DNA of 5,537 nt from Candidatus Gottesmanbacteria bacterium RIFCSPLOWO2_01_FULL_49_10 (GTDB lineage Bacteria > Patescibacteriota > Microgenomatia > UBA10105 > UBA927), in NCBI GenBank assembly GCA_001781025.1, contig MFJZ01000057.1, positions 18,111 through 23,647 on the forward strand, given 5' to 3'. Both the position numbers and the translations under genes were made by a program. Positions 1-5,133 of the stretch are shown one piece after another. Below the pieces are notes generated by a model. It did not search any database and was not told where the DNA came from. It worked only from the letters and a program-made list of their open reading frames with translations. The stretch's first letter is position 1. Each line of letters begins with the position of its first letter.

Positions 1-204
1 AGTGGGAATTGAGTTGATCGCATTCATAATTCCCAGCATCGATTGATTCCGTGTGAGGATCGGGTACACAAGCCACTGCTGTGCAGTAGAAGCCATGAGT
101 GTTCCGATAAGTGAGACGCCTTGGCCAATAAAATATAACCGGTAATTTCGTGATCGCAGCGCCGGCCAGAGACTGCCGACACCATGTTTTACCTTCTGCA
201 ACAT
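1..204 (-). CDS. MFS transporter, N-terminal part (MFS_3 / EntS-like), cut by window edge
   Basis: Reading the minus strand from an ATG at 204 gives 68 open codons running off the left edge. The peptide contains ALRSRNYRLYF, then GQGVSLIGT and TAQQWLVY, then LGIMNAINSIPT. This is the usual beginning of major facilitator proteins of the MFS_3 type (transmembrane secretion effector / enterobactin-exporter-like): a short basic cytoplasmic N-terminus, the RNYRLYF lead-in, a first membrane helix at about residues 23-47 with the QQW motif, and the start of helix 2 with its LG...NSIPT pattern. Members are 12-helix proton-coupled exporters of the cytoplasmic membrane; the substrate cannot be read from this fragment. 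There is no Shine-Dalgarno sequence. An extended -10 (TGaTATACT) ends 9 nt before the ATG, so the leader would be only 2-3 nt. The gene diverges from the ATPase gene across 42 bp. The family call is from recognised sequence pattern; the remaining helices lie outside the window. Confidence 0.8.
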   Translation of the reverse strand, partial: MLQKVKHGVGSLWPALRSRNYRLYFIGQGVSLIGTLMASTAQQWLVYPILTRNQSMLGIMNAINSIPT

Positions 205-213
205 ACTCGGGTA

Positions 214-222
214 AGTATATCA
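214..222 (-). promoter_or_regulatory. Extended -10 promoter of the MFS gene
   Basis: On the minus strand this reads TGaTATACT, an extended -10 with a 5/6 hexamer. It ends 9 nt before the ATG at 204, placing the transcript start about 2-3 nt before the start codon. No convincing -35 hexamer is present, which fits the TGn extension. The expected -35 position falls on the -10 of the divergent ATPase promoter (235-240). The GGTGATA core is shared with the rmuC promoter at 5103-5113. Confidence 0.6.
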
Positions 223-231
223 CCAGCCTTG

Positions 232-240
232 TGCTACAAT
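232..240 (+). promoter_or_regulatory. Extended -10 promoter of the conjugative ATPase gene (leaderless)
   Basis: The sequence TGcTACAAT (TGn plus a 5/6 -10 hexamer) ends at 240, exactly 6 nt before the ATG at 247. A transcript starting the standard 7 nt after the hexamer would begin on the A of that ATG, so the mRNA should be leaderless. The upstream in-frame ATG at 184 lies before this promoter and inside the divergent gene. No good -35 is seen; that position is occupied by the opposite -10 (214-219). Confidence 0.65.
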
Positions 241-246
241 CGAAGC

Positions 247-2433
247 ATGGATGTTCCCGTCGTCCTCCACCTAAAAGTCCCCAGAGAAAATGATCGCGGG
301 GCAATGGCCGCAGAAACCGTCTTCGCTGGACTTTCCGAACTTTTTCGTCACCACCCGAACACGGTAAGCTGTGAAATTGTGGTTCGCGCCGGATTCCTGT
401 ACTTTTTCCTCGTATGTGAACGCCTGGTCGTCGATATCGTCCGCGGGCAACTCTTTTCCCAGTACCCCAACTTGGAGCTTCTAGAGGTTGCTGACTATCT
501 CTCCTCGCTTTCCCCATCGGCCTATGCTGTGTGTATGAAACTCGAGCGACCCGACGCCTATCCCCTTAAAACCTTCCGCGAGCTTGAAACGGATTTTCTC
601 ACGAGTCTCTCCGGCATGGCAACATCAGTCAGTACGAACGAACTGGTATGCATCCAAATCGTCGCAAGCCCAATCAACACAGAATCTATGGGCTATAAAA
701 TCCACGAATTCCTGCGCGCCTCGTGGCGACAAACCTTACGGAAAAACTCGTCGCTCAAAGACCTGCTCACCGAGAAAGAAACGGAAAAACTCCATAAACC
801 ACTCTTTTTGGCTTCCTTACATATCGCATCTGACGCCGGGACCAAGTCAGAACTTCTGACGAGCTCCGTCGCGGCTCTTTTTAAAACGCTTGACAATACC
901 AATCTCAATACGCTCAAAGTCGGAAAAGCCATACGAGGAGAACATGCTGCAGCACTTCTGCGACGTCGGCAAGTCCAGTCACCCCAATTTGCCTTGGCTC
1001 ATGATGAGCTTGCCACCATGTTTCATCTGCCCGCGGCAAGCGCCGGCATCGCGCAAATGGCGGCAAGTAAGTCCAAAACGGCGGAACCCCCCATCAACCT
1101 TCCGGTCAAGCCAAGTGTGATTCCATTTGCCGCGACGAACTTCCGCGGGGTTGCTGCTGCATTTGGCATCAAACGAGAGGATCGCCGTAAGCACCTCTAC
1201 ATTATCGGCAAAACCGGCGTGGGGAAAAGTAAACTCATAGAGCTTCTGGCGCTTGCGGACATTCAGGAGGGTAAAGGGTGTGTCGTCATGGATCCGCACG
1301 GCGACGTGGCCGAGGAGCTTTTGCGCTACATTCCCCGCGAGCGGCTCTACGACGTCATCTACTTCAACCCCGCAGACACAGACTACCCCATGGCGTTTAA
1401 TCCGCTGGAGGGCGTAGGATCCTTTGAACTCAAACAAAACGTGGTTGCCGGTTTCATCGCGATATTTAAAAAGCTGTTTGGCTTTACCTGGAACCCGCGG
1501 CTCGAGCACGTGCTGCGCTTTACCACCCTGGCACTCCTGGATGTCCCCGGCACGACGGTCTTGGGCATCACGAAGATGCTCTCCGATATTGGCTATCGGC
1601 AGGAAATCATCACTAAAATTACCGATCCGTTGGTCAAAAAATTCTGGACCACGGAGTTTGCCTCATGGAATGAACAGTACGCAGGAGAAGCAGTTACACC
1701 GATCATTAACAAGGTCGGCCAGTTTGTCGCCAATCCCCTTATCCGCAACATCGTGGGTCAACGGACAAGCACTATCAAGCTTGATGAAATCATCAATAAC
1801 GAAAAGATTCTCATCGCCAACTTCGCCATCGGCAAACTAGGGGAAGAAAACAGCGCGCTTTTAGGCGCCATGTTTGTCACCAAGCTCTGGCAGGCAGCAG
1901 TCGCACGCGCCACTATCCGCGAGCAAGACAGGAAAGACACCTTCCTCTACATTGACGAGTTCCAAAACTTCGCAACAAGCGCATTTGCCAACATCCTCTC
2001 CGAAGCACGCAAGTACAAACTTAACCTCACCGTCGCCCATCAATACATGCAACAGCTCCCGGAGGAAGTGCGCTCGACGATATTTGGAAACGTAGGCACC
2101 ATGATTTCTTTCCGTGTGGGAGGAGAGGATGCGGCGGTTTTGGAAAAAGAATTTACGCCCACGTTTAATCCTCAGGACTTCATGAATCTGGACATGCGTA
2201 ACTTTTTCATCAAAATGACGATCGACGGCCAAACCGCCTTGCCGTTTTCCGGACGGACGCTTGACTTTCCCGCTCCTGACGCCGATCTCATCCATGATGT
2301 GGTACGCATCTCCCGAGAGCGCTGGGCGCGACCTAAAGCCGAAGTGGAAAAAGAAATATTAGATCAGGAGCTCGCAGGACCCACGAGTGCACCAGAAGCA
2401 AAAGCTCAAAGCTTCAGTGAACCTCTGATGTAG
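247..2433 (+). CDS. VirD4/TraG-like conjugative DNA-transfer ATPase, soluble CPR type
   Basis: This is a 728-residue P-loop ATPase of the type IV secretion coupling-protein group (TraG/TraD/VirD4, HerA/FtsK superfamily), which moves DNA using ATP. Residues 1 to about 290 form an alpha/beta N-terminal module (VLHLKVPREND...AMAAETVF) typical of the CPR relatives, with no clear membrane helices, unlike classical VirD4. The motor follows: Walker A GKTGVGKS at about 321-328, then DPHGDVAEELLRYIP and YFNPADTDYPMAFNPLE, Walker B FLYIDEFQNF at about 566-575 with D570 and E571, and the ILSEARKY...LTVAHQYMQQL motor motif near 580-604. The last 25 or so residues are a low-complexity tail. I chose ATG 247 over the in-frame ATG 184 because an extended -10 ends 6 nt before it, because the longer form would overlap the MFS gene, and because the family normally begins near this point. 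No relaxase, VirB4 or pilus gene is nearby. A role in DNA uptake or transfer is inferred; a HerA-like chromosomal role is possible. The 3' end overlaps the opposite gene by 20 bp. Confidence 0.9.
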   Translation: MDVPVVLHLKVPRENDRGAMAAETVFAGLSELFRHHPNTVSCEIVVRAGFLYFFLVCERLVVDIVRGQLFSQYPNLELLEVADYLSSLSPSAYAVCMKLERPDAYPLKTFRELETDFLTSLSGMATSVSTNELVCIQIVASPINTESMGYKIHEFLRASWRQTLRKNSSLKDLLTEKETEKLHKPLFLASLHIASDAGTKSELLTSSVAALFKTLDNTNLNTLKVGKAIRGEHAAALLRRRQVQSPQFALAHDELATMFHLPAASAGIAQMAASKSKTAEPPINLPVKPSVIPFAATNFRGVAAAFGIKREDRRKHLYIIGKTGVGKSKLIELLALADIQEGKGCVVMDPHGDVAEELLRYIPRERLYDVIYFNPADTDYPMAFNPLEGVGSFELKQNVVAGFIAIFKKLFGFTWNPRLEHVLRFTTLALLDVPGTTVLGITKMLSDIGYRQEIITKITDPLVKKFWTTEFASWNEQYAGEAVTPIINKVGQFVANPLIRNIVGQRTSTIKLDEIINNEKILIANFAIGKLGEENSALLGAMFVTKLWQAAVARATIREQDRKDTFLYIDEFQNFATSAFANILSEARKYKLNLTVAHQYMQQLPEEVRSTIFGNVGTMISFRVGGEDAAVLEKEFTPTFNPQDFMNLDMRNFFIKMTIDGQTALPFSGRTLDFPAPDADLIHDVVRISRERWARPKAEVEKEILDQELAGPTSAPEAKAQSFSEPLM

Positions 2434-3304
2434 TCATTTCCGTAAGAATTTTTTTGTACTCTTCTTGGGAATACTGCCTGTTGAGGATACAATATTTTTT
2501 GTGCTTGACTCCTACGCAGCCAAAACAGTTGTGGCAATCTGAGCAGTTCGTGAGGTGGGAGCTGTCATAGCAGTTGCTCGACCAATCCACGTGATCGCAG
2601 TTGTAGAGCTTTGAGCTGTCGCGGCACTCGTAGCAAAGCTCGCAGTGGGCGCACTGGGTCATATCATAGCAGTGTTTGCAGTAAAAACTGTCATAGAGGT
2701 ACCCCGAGTGCTCGCTCCTTGCTGCATCAAAACACAGATAACAATCCACACTGTAATGCACGTGATTGCCGAAGTCACAATTTTGGGAATGGCTGATATT
2801 GGAGGGTCCCAACGGATACCGCTTGATAAGTTCCCGTAACGCCTGATAATTTTCTTCCACCGGGCGGGTGAGAAGTTCGGCCACCTTCTTCTCATATGCA
2901 TCTTTAGTATATTGATTATTGAAAATGCAGTATTGTTTCTGTTTTAGATGCGTGCATCCAAACAGGTCATGGCTGTCGTGGCAGTCCCAACAAAAATACG
3001 AGTCATACACCCGTGCACAATATTCTGAGTAGGCGCAGTTGTAGCTTTTGTAGAAATCGACGCACTCATACAAAAGCTCGCAGTCCACCGCGTAATCCGA
3101 ATCCACGCAATTAGTACAACGCGCGCTGTCAAAACAATATAAGCAATTTTTGCAATACGCGCTGTCAAAACAAAAATAGGAGCTATTGGAATGATAGGTA
3201 TAGCCCGTATACTCGCACTGCTCATTGTCGGAGCTATACGTCGGTGGCTGGGGAGAACGTTTCGTCAACGTTCTATACTGGACCAACAATGCATCGAGTG
3301 TCAT
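2414..3304 (-). CDS. Cys-rich hexapeptide-repeat protein, internally duplicated, function unknown
   Basis: This 296-residue protein has 31 cysteines and is rich in Tyr, Asp, Ser, Asn and His. After a helical N-terminus (1-24), residues 25-114 divide without gaps into 15 hexads of the pattern xxCxxC/S (for example YFCFDS, AYCKNC, LYCFDS, ARCTNC), closed by FGC at 115-117 and a cap QYCIFNNQY at 124-132. A charged helix-like linker (about 133-168) follows. Residues 171-260 repeat the same 15 hexads, closed by FGC at 261-263 and KYCILNRQY at 270-278. The two blocks align at a constant offset of 146 residues. I recognise this as the Cys-rich portion of CPR proteins often misnamed 'CAIB/BAIF family', which normally carry a zinc ribbon at their N-terminus. 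Here the zinc ribbon is encoded by the separate upstream ORF, with an ATGA overlap. A solenoid fold, metal binding or disulfide scaffolding are all possible. There is no signal peptide, which favours the cytoplasm and metal ligation. The ATG at 3304 is the only start available, since a stop lies five codons upstream in frame. Confidence 0.85.
   Translation of the reverse strand: MTLDALLVQYRTLTKRSPQPPTYSSDNEQCEYTGYTYHSNSSYFCFDSAYCKNCLYCFDSARCTNCVDSDYAVDCELLYECVDFYKSYNCAYSEYCARVYDSYFCWDCHDSHDLFGCTHLKQKQYCIFNNQYTKDAYEKKVAELLTRPVEENYQALRELIKRYPLGPSNISHSQNCDFGNHVHYSVDCYLCFDAARSEHSGYLYDSFYCKHCYDMTQCAHCELCYECRDSSKLYNCDHVDWSSNCYDSSHLTNCSDCHNCFGCVGVKHKKYCILNRQYSQEEYKKILTEMTTSEVH
2456..2794 (-). repeat. 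Second copy of the internal 15-hexad plus cap duplication
   Basis: This codes for residues 171-283 of the Cys-rich protein: 15 hexads from SHSQNC to SDCHNC, then FGC, KYCILNRQY and SQEEY. It is paralogous to 2894-3232 at an offset of 438 bp with no insertions or deletions. The identity is at protein level (FGC, YCI, N.QY, CELxYEC, YNC, YDS); the DNA has diverged, so the duplication is old. Confidence 0.75.
2894..3232 (-). repeat. First copy of the internal 15-hexad plus cap duplication
   Basis: This codes for residues 25-137 of the Cys-rich protein: 15 hexads from SDNEQC to HDSHDL, then FGC, QYCIFNNQY and TKDAY. Cysteine or serine falls at position 3 or 6 of most hexads. Its partner is 2456-2794. 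Confidence 0.75.
3122..3173 (-). repeat. Exact 16-bp direct repeat, 36-bp period, inside the Cys-rich gene
   Basis: The 16-mer cgcgctgtcaaaacaa occurs at 3122-3137 and again at 3158-3173. The 36-bp offset equals 12 codons, or two hexads, and the copies encode the CFDSA cores of the AYC and ARC units. Exact DNA identity at this spacing suggests that hexad pairs expand or convert as 36-bp units. Confidence 0.7.
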
Positions 3305-3591
3305 GGGATGACGGGATCATTTTTGTCAAAAAATGCTTGGTAACACGTGCGACAAAGGATCTTACTCGTCACGGTCTTAGGGTCATACGTGGTGATGACA
3401 GGTGTCCCACACTCCTGACAGGTAGTTTTGTAAAGCGTCCGTTCACCGCGACCAGAGAGACGGCGGGACTGCCGATCCGTGGGACAAAGCGCAGGAAGAG
3501 GTAGGTGCTTCTTCTTGAGGAACTCCTGCTCGACCTCGATCACAAGAAACTTCTTCCCGCACTGGGCACAGGTTTGGGTGATATCTGCCAT
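3301..3591 (-). CDS. Small double zinc ribbon protein, coupled to the Cys-rich protein
   Basis: This is a 96-residue protein with two zinc-ribbon half-site pairs. The first is C8-x2-C11 with C36-P-x-D39; the second is C58-x2-C61 with C80-x2-C83. Between them lies the family signature LPLPALCP...RQSRRL and ERTLYKTTC. In relatives the first ribbon normally ends CPxCR, so D39 sits where the fourth cysteine is expected. The zinc could be held by three Cys and one Asp, or that ribbon may be weakened. The ATG at 3591 is preferred over the in-frame ATG at 3612 because an extended -10 lies between them and ends 7 nt before 3591; the MADITQTCAQCGK start also matches the usual family N-terminus. The stop overlaps the next gene's start as ATGA, so the two are probably translationally coupled. 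In relatives this module and the Cys-rich repeats form one chain, so this may be a natural split or a frameshifted gene. The partner and target are unknown; nucleic-acid or protein binding is plausible. Confidence 0.8.
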   Translation of the reverse strand: MADITQTCAQCGKKFLVIEVEQEFLKKKHLPLPALCPTDRQSRRLSGRGERTLYKTTCQECGTPVITTYDPKTVTSKILCRTCYQAFFDKNDPVIP

Positions 3592-3598
3592 AAACCCA

Positions 3599-3607
3599 AG
3601 TATAGCA
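3599..3607 (-). promoter_or_regulatory. Extended -10 promoter of the zinc ribbon / Cys-rich pair (leaderless)
   Basis: On the minus strand this reads TGcTATACT, with 7 nt between the hexamer and the ATG at 3591. Transcription would begin on or 1 nt before the start codon. It lies in the 38-bp gap after the VOC gene, so the pair can be transcribed separately from rmuC and VOC. There is no recognisable -35. Confidence 0.6.
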
Positions 3608-3629
3608 TGCACCCGTCTGTTTGGTATCG

Positions 3630-4013
3630 TTAGGCCGCCTTTACCTGCACGAATTGGAAGTAGTTGCCGTCAGGATCTTCAAATGTGGCGATTTTGCCAT
3701 ACCCTTCCACATGGTAGATATCCTTCACAAGCTTGACACCCGCCTTGACCAGACGCTTCACTTCTTTTTCAATGACGTCCACTTCAAAGTTCAAGAGATA
3801 TCGCTCCGGCTGCTTGGATGTCCCTTTCACGTTGCTGTGGTGCATGATGTAGAGACTGGTCCCTTGTTTCATCTCAAATCCGTACAAATCCTCATTATCC
3901 TCACCCATCTGGGCTTCAAGAGTCATCGTTAACCCAACCGTGTCTTTGTAAAACATGGCAAGTTTTTTCGGATGCTGACTTGATAACAATACGCTTTCTA
4001 TCCCTCGTACCAT
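3630..4013 (-). CDS. VOC-superfamily (glyoxalase/bleomycin-resistance fold) protein without the usual metal ligands
   Basis: This 127-residue protein has the vicinal oxygen chelate layout. The first beta-alpha-beta-beta-beta half contains GIESVLLSS, KKLAMFYKDTVGL and SLYIMHH (residues 4-60). The second half contains YLLNFEVDVIEKEVKRLVKAG, then IATFEDPDGNYFQFVQV (residues 72-125). FY.D.VGL and F.DPDGN are the diagnostic motifs. By my alignment, the canonical metal ligands are replaced: the first-strand His by Ser7, the second-half His by Leu73, and the terminal Glu after DPDGN by Gln120. Glyoxalase I or dioxygenase chemistry is therefore unlikely; a ligand-binding or sequestering role is more probable. 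ATG 4013 is chosen over GTG 4022 because the sequence AGGTGA sits 5 nt upstream of it, and GTG 4022 lies within that ribosome binding site. It follows rmuC by 51 bp on the same strand, with its own possible promoter. The specific substrate cannot be read. Confidence 0.85.
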   Translation of the reverse strand: MVRGIESVLLSSQHPKKLAMFYKDTVGLTMTLEAQMGEDNEDLYGFEMKQGTSLYIMHHSNVKGTSKQPERYLLNFEVDVIEKEVKRLVKAGVKLVKDIYHVEGYGKIATFEDPDGNYFQFVQVKAA

Positions 4014-4018
4014 AAGAA

Positions 4019-4024
4019 TCACCT
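4019..4024 (-). promoter_or_regulatory. Shine-Dalgarno sequence of the VOC gene
   Basis: On the minus strand this reads AGGTGA, 5 nt before the ATG at 4013. It is the only clear Shine-Dalgarno sequence in front of a gene in the window. It decides the start by swallowing the alternative GTG at 4022. Confidence 0.6.
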
Positions 4025-4039
4025 GCCTTTCTATACTTA

Positions 4040-4068
4040 TTTGTAATCTATCTCACATAAGAAGTCAA
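4040..4068 (-). promoter_or_regulatory. Possible sigma70-type promoter of the VOC gene
   Basis: On the minus strand, TTGACT (4068-4063, 5/6 to the -35 consensus) is followed after 17 nt by TACAAA (4045-4040, 4/6 to the -10). The start would be near 4033, leaving a leader of about 20 nt that contains the AGGTGA site. The -35 contains the TGA stop of rmuC. The -10 is mediocre, so read-through from rmuC may also serve the gene. Confidence 0.4.
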
Positions 4069-4081
4069 TCTTTGACCTCTC
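4059..4081 (-). other. Hairpin across the rmuC stop codon
   Basis: On the minus strand GAGAGGTCAA, loop AGA, TTGACTTCTT forms a 10-bp stem with two G-U pairs and a 3-nt loop. Its 3' arm contains the rmuC stop and the TTGACT -35 candidate. There is no downstream U-tract, so it is not a canonical Rho-independent terminator. It might attenuate or protect the rmuC 3' end, or it may be chance. Confidence 0.35.
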
Positions 4082-5093
4082 CATTGTCTGATTCCAATGA
4101 GAGGGTATGTGTTTGCGTCAATTTCTGCCCTAATAGGCTAAATTGGGATGTGACGCTGCCCATGCTGTTATACGCATTGTTGACGTGGCGGCCGAGGACC
4201 CCTAAGTTCTCTTCCACTTTTCCGTAATCTTTCTGAATTGCACGCAGGAGTTGAAACACCTGTTTGGATTTTTGTTCCAGATCTTTTCCTTGAAAACTCA
4301 AAAGGAGTACTTGGAGATGCGCGTAGAGGGTGTTAGGGGAGACCGGATAAACGCGCTGTTTTCTCGCATATTCCATAAGCTCATTCATGTTGGCAATTTC
4401 ATAGTAGACTCCTTCTGACGGAATATACATGAGGGCAAAATCCATGGTTCCTTCTTCGGGGAGAATATATTTTTTGCTAATGTCATTGACGTGCCTTTTG
4501 ACATCTGTCATAAATTCCCGTTTTGCACGCGCCCGATCTGCTTCGGTTTCTCCTTTATGCATGACGTTGAAGTTTTCCATGGGAAACTTAGAGTCGATAC
4601 AGAGAAGTCCCGCGTCGGTTTTGAGGACGGCATCGACTTTGACGCCGGACTTAAAAGAATACTGGAGGTGAAACGAATTTTTTGGGAACGTCTGCCCAAT
4701 CATATCCTGCAGGACCTGTTCACCGATGTTGCCACGGAGTTTTGGCGATTGAAGAAATTCCTGAAGGCTTCGGATTCCTTTGCCAACTTCGCTCATTTCG
4801 CCGAGATTTTTCTTGAGGTCTCCGATGACACGAGCTGCAGTATCGAGACGTTCGTTAAGCTGCTTGGTATTTGACTGTAATAATTTTGCGACGTCTCCGG
4901 TTTGTCCGCGCATAGCATCGTTAAGGGTTTTATTGGTGTGCTCAATCGTGGCTTGCATGCTCCTTAGCCACTCGGTAAGTGTCGTGTCTTCTTTTTTAGC
5001 CGAAAGTTTCCCCAATTCTTTCTTCACAAGCCATGTGAGGACACCAAATCCTGCAACGATAACGACGACAAGAATGACAAAATCTATCTGCAT
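4065..5093 (-). CDS. rmuC: RmuC family DNA recombination protein
   Basis: This 342-residue protein begins with a membrane anchor (FVILVVVIVAGFGVLTWLV, about residues 5-23). A basic stretch and a long helical, coiled-coil-like region (about 35-115) follow, then the RmuC domain. Conserved features visible are LRGNIGE (119-125), F-Q-Y and the nuclease-like core VDAVL...CIDSKFPMENF (D154, D167, K169 of a PD-(D/E)XK-type fold), MYIPSEGVYYE (222-232) and SPNTLYAHLQ (252-261). In Escherichia coli, RmuC limits inversions between short inverted repeats; recent work on the family also points to roles against foreign DNA or in handling stalled forks. At 342 residues it is shorter than the roughly 475-residue E. 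coli protein, mainly in the coiled coil and C-terminus. ATG 5093 has no Shine-Dalgarno sequence but follows an extended -10 by 9 nt. It diverges from the small membrane protein gene and precedes the VOC gene by 51 bp. Confidence 0.93.
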   Translation of the reverse strand: MQIDFVILVVVIVAGFGVLTWLVKKELGKLSAKKEDTTLTEWLRSMQATIEHTNKTLNDAMRGQTGDVAKLLQSNTKQLNERLDTAARVIGDLKKNLGEMSEVGKGIRSLQEFLQSPKLRGNIGEQVLQDMIGQTFPKNSFHLQYSFKSGVKVDAVLKTDAGLLCIDSKFPMENFNVMHKGETEADRARAKREFMTDVKRHVNDISKKYILPEEGTMDFALMYIPSEGVYYEIANMNELMEYARKQRVYPVSPNTLYAHLQVLLLSFQGKDLEQKSKQVFQLLRAIQKDYGKVEENLGVLGRHVNNAYNSMGSVTSQFSLLGQKLTQTHTLSLESDNGEVKD

Positions 5094-5102
5094 AACCGAC
5101 TC

Positions 5103-5111
5103 ATTGTATCA
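5103..5111 (-). promoter_or_regulatory. Extended -10 promoter of rmuC
   Basis: On the minus strand this reads TGaTACAAT, ending 9 nt before the rmuC ATG at 5093, so the leader is about 2-3 nt. It shares the GGTGATA core and the 9-nt spacing with the MFS promoter. A weak TTGTAG at -35 (5132-5127, spacer 18) is formed by the complement of the opposite promoter's -10. Confidence 0.6.
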
Positions 5112-5127
5112 CCGGATCTCAACAGCC

Positions 5128-5133
5128 TACAAT
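5128..5133 (+). promoter_or_regulatory. -10 element of the small membrane protein gene (leaderless)
   Basis: TACAAT ends at 5133, 7 nt before the ATG at 5141, predicting a start on or next to that ATG. The upstream ATG at 5132 overlaps the hexamer itself and would not be transcribed. There is no TGn extension. A weak TTGTAT (5104-5109, spacer 18) in the -35 position is part of the rmuC -10 on the other strand. Confidence 0.55.

Noticed and set aside
184..246. Upstream in-frame ATG at 184, which would extend the ATPase by 21 residues
   Set aside because: It overlaps the divergent MFS coding start, lies upstream of the TGcTACAAT promoter, has no ribosome binding site, and the extra residues do not resemble the family N-terminus.
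979..1509. 176-codon minus-strand ORF inside the ATPase gene
   Set aside because: It is antisense to the strongly conserved Walker A region, and its translation has no recognisable domain and looks like a frame shadow.
1861..2295. 144-codon minus-strand ORF inside the ATPase gene
   Set aside because: It is antisense to the Walker B and AHQY motifs, with no family resemblance and no promoter or ribosome binding site.
2456..3232. Possible CRISPR or satellite array suggested by recurring gctgtca/cagtt words
   Set aside because: The recurrence follows codons for Cys/Ser/Asp hexads in an open reading frame; there are no uniform repeats or spacers.
3592..3612. Alternative ATG at 3612 for the zinc ribbon protein
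   Set aside because: The extended -10 (3599-3607) lies within this 7-codon extension, so the transcript would start after it; the family N-terminus fits ATG 3591.
3621..3932. 103-codon plus-strand ORF opposite the VOC gene
   Set aside because: It is antisense to a clear VOC coding sequence that carries all the conserved motifs.
4014..4022. Alternative GTG start at 4022 for the VOC gene
   Set aside because: The GTG is part of the AGGTGA Shine-Dalgarno sequence that serves ATG 4013, and no ribosome binding site precedes the GTG.
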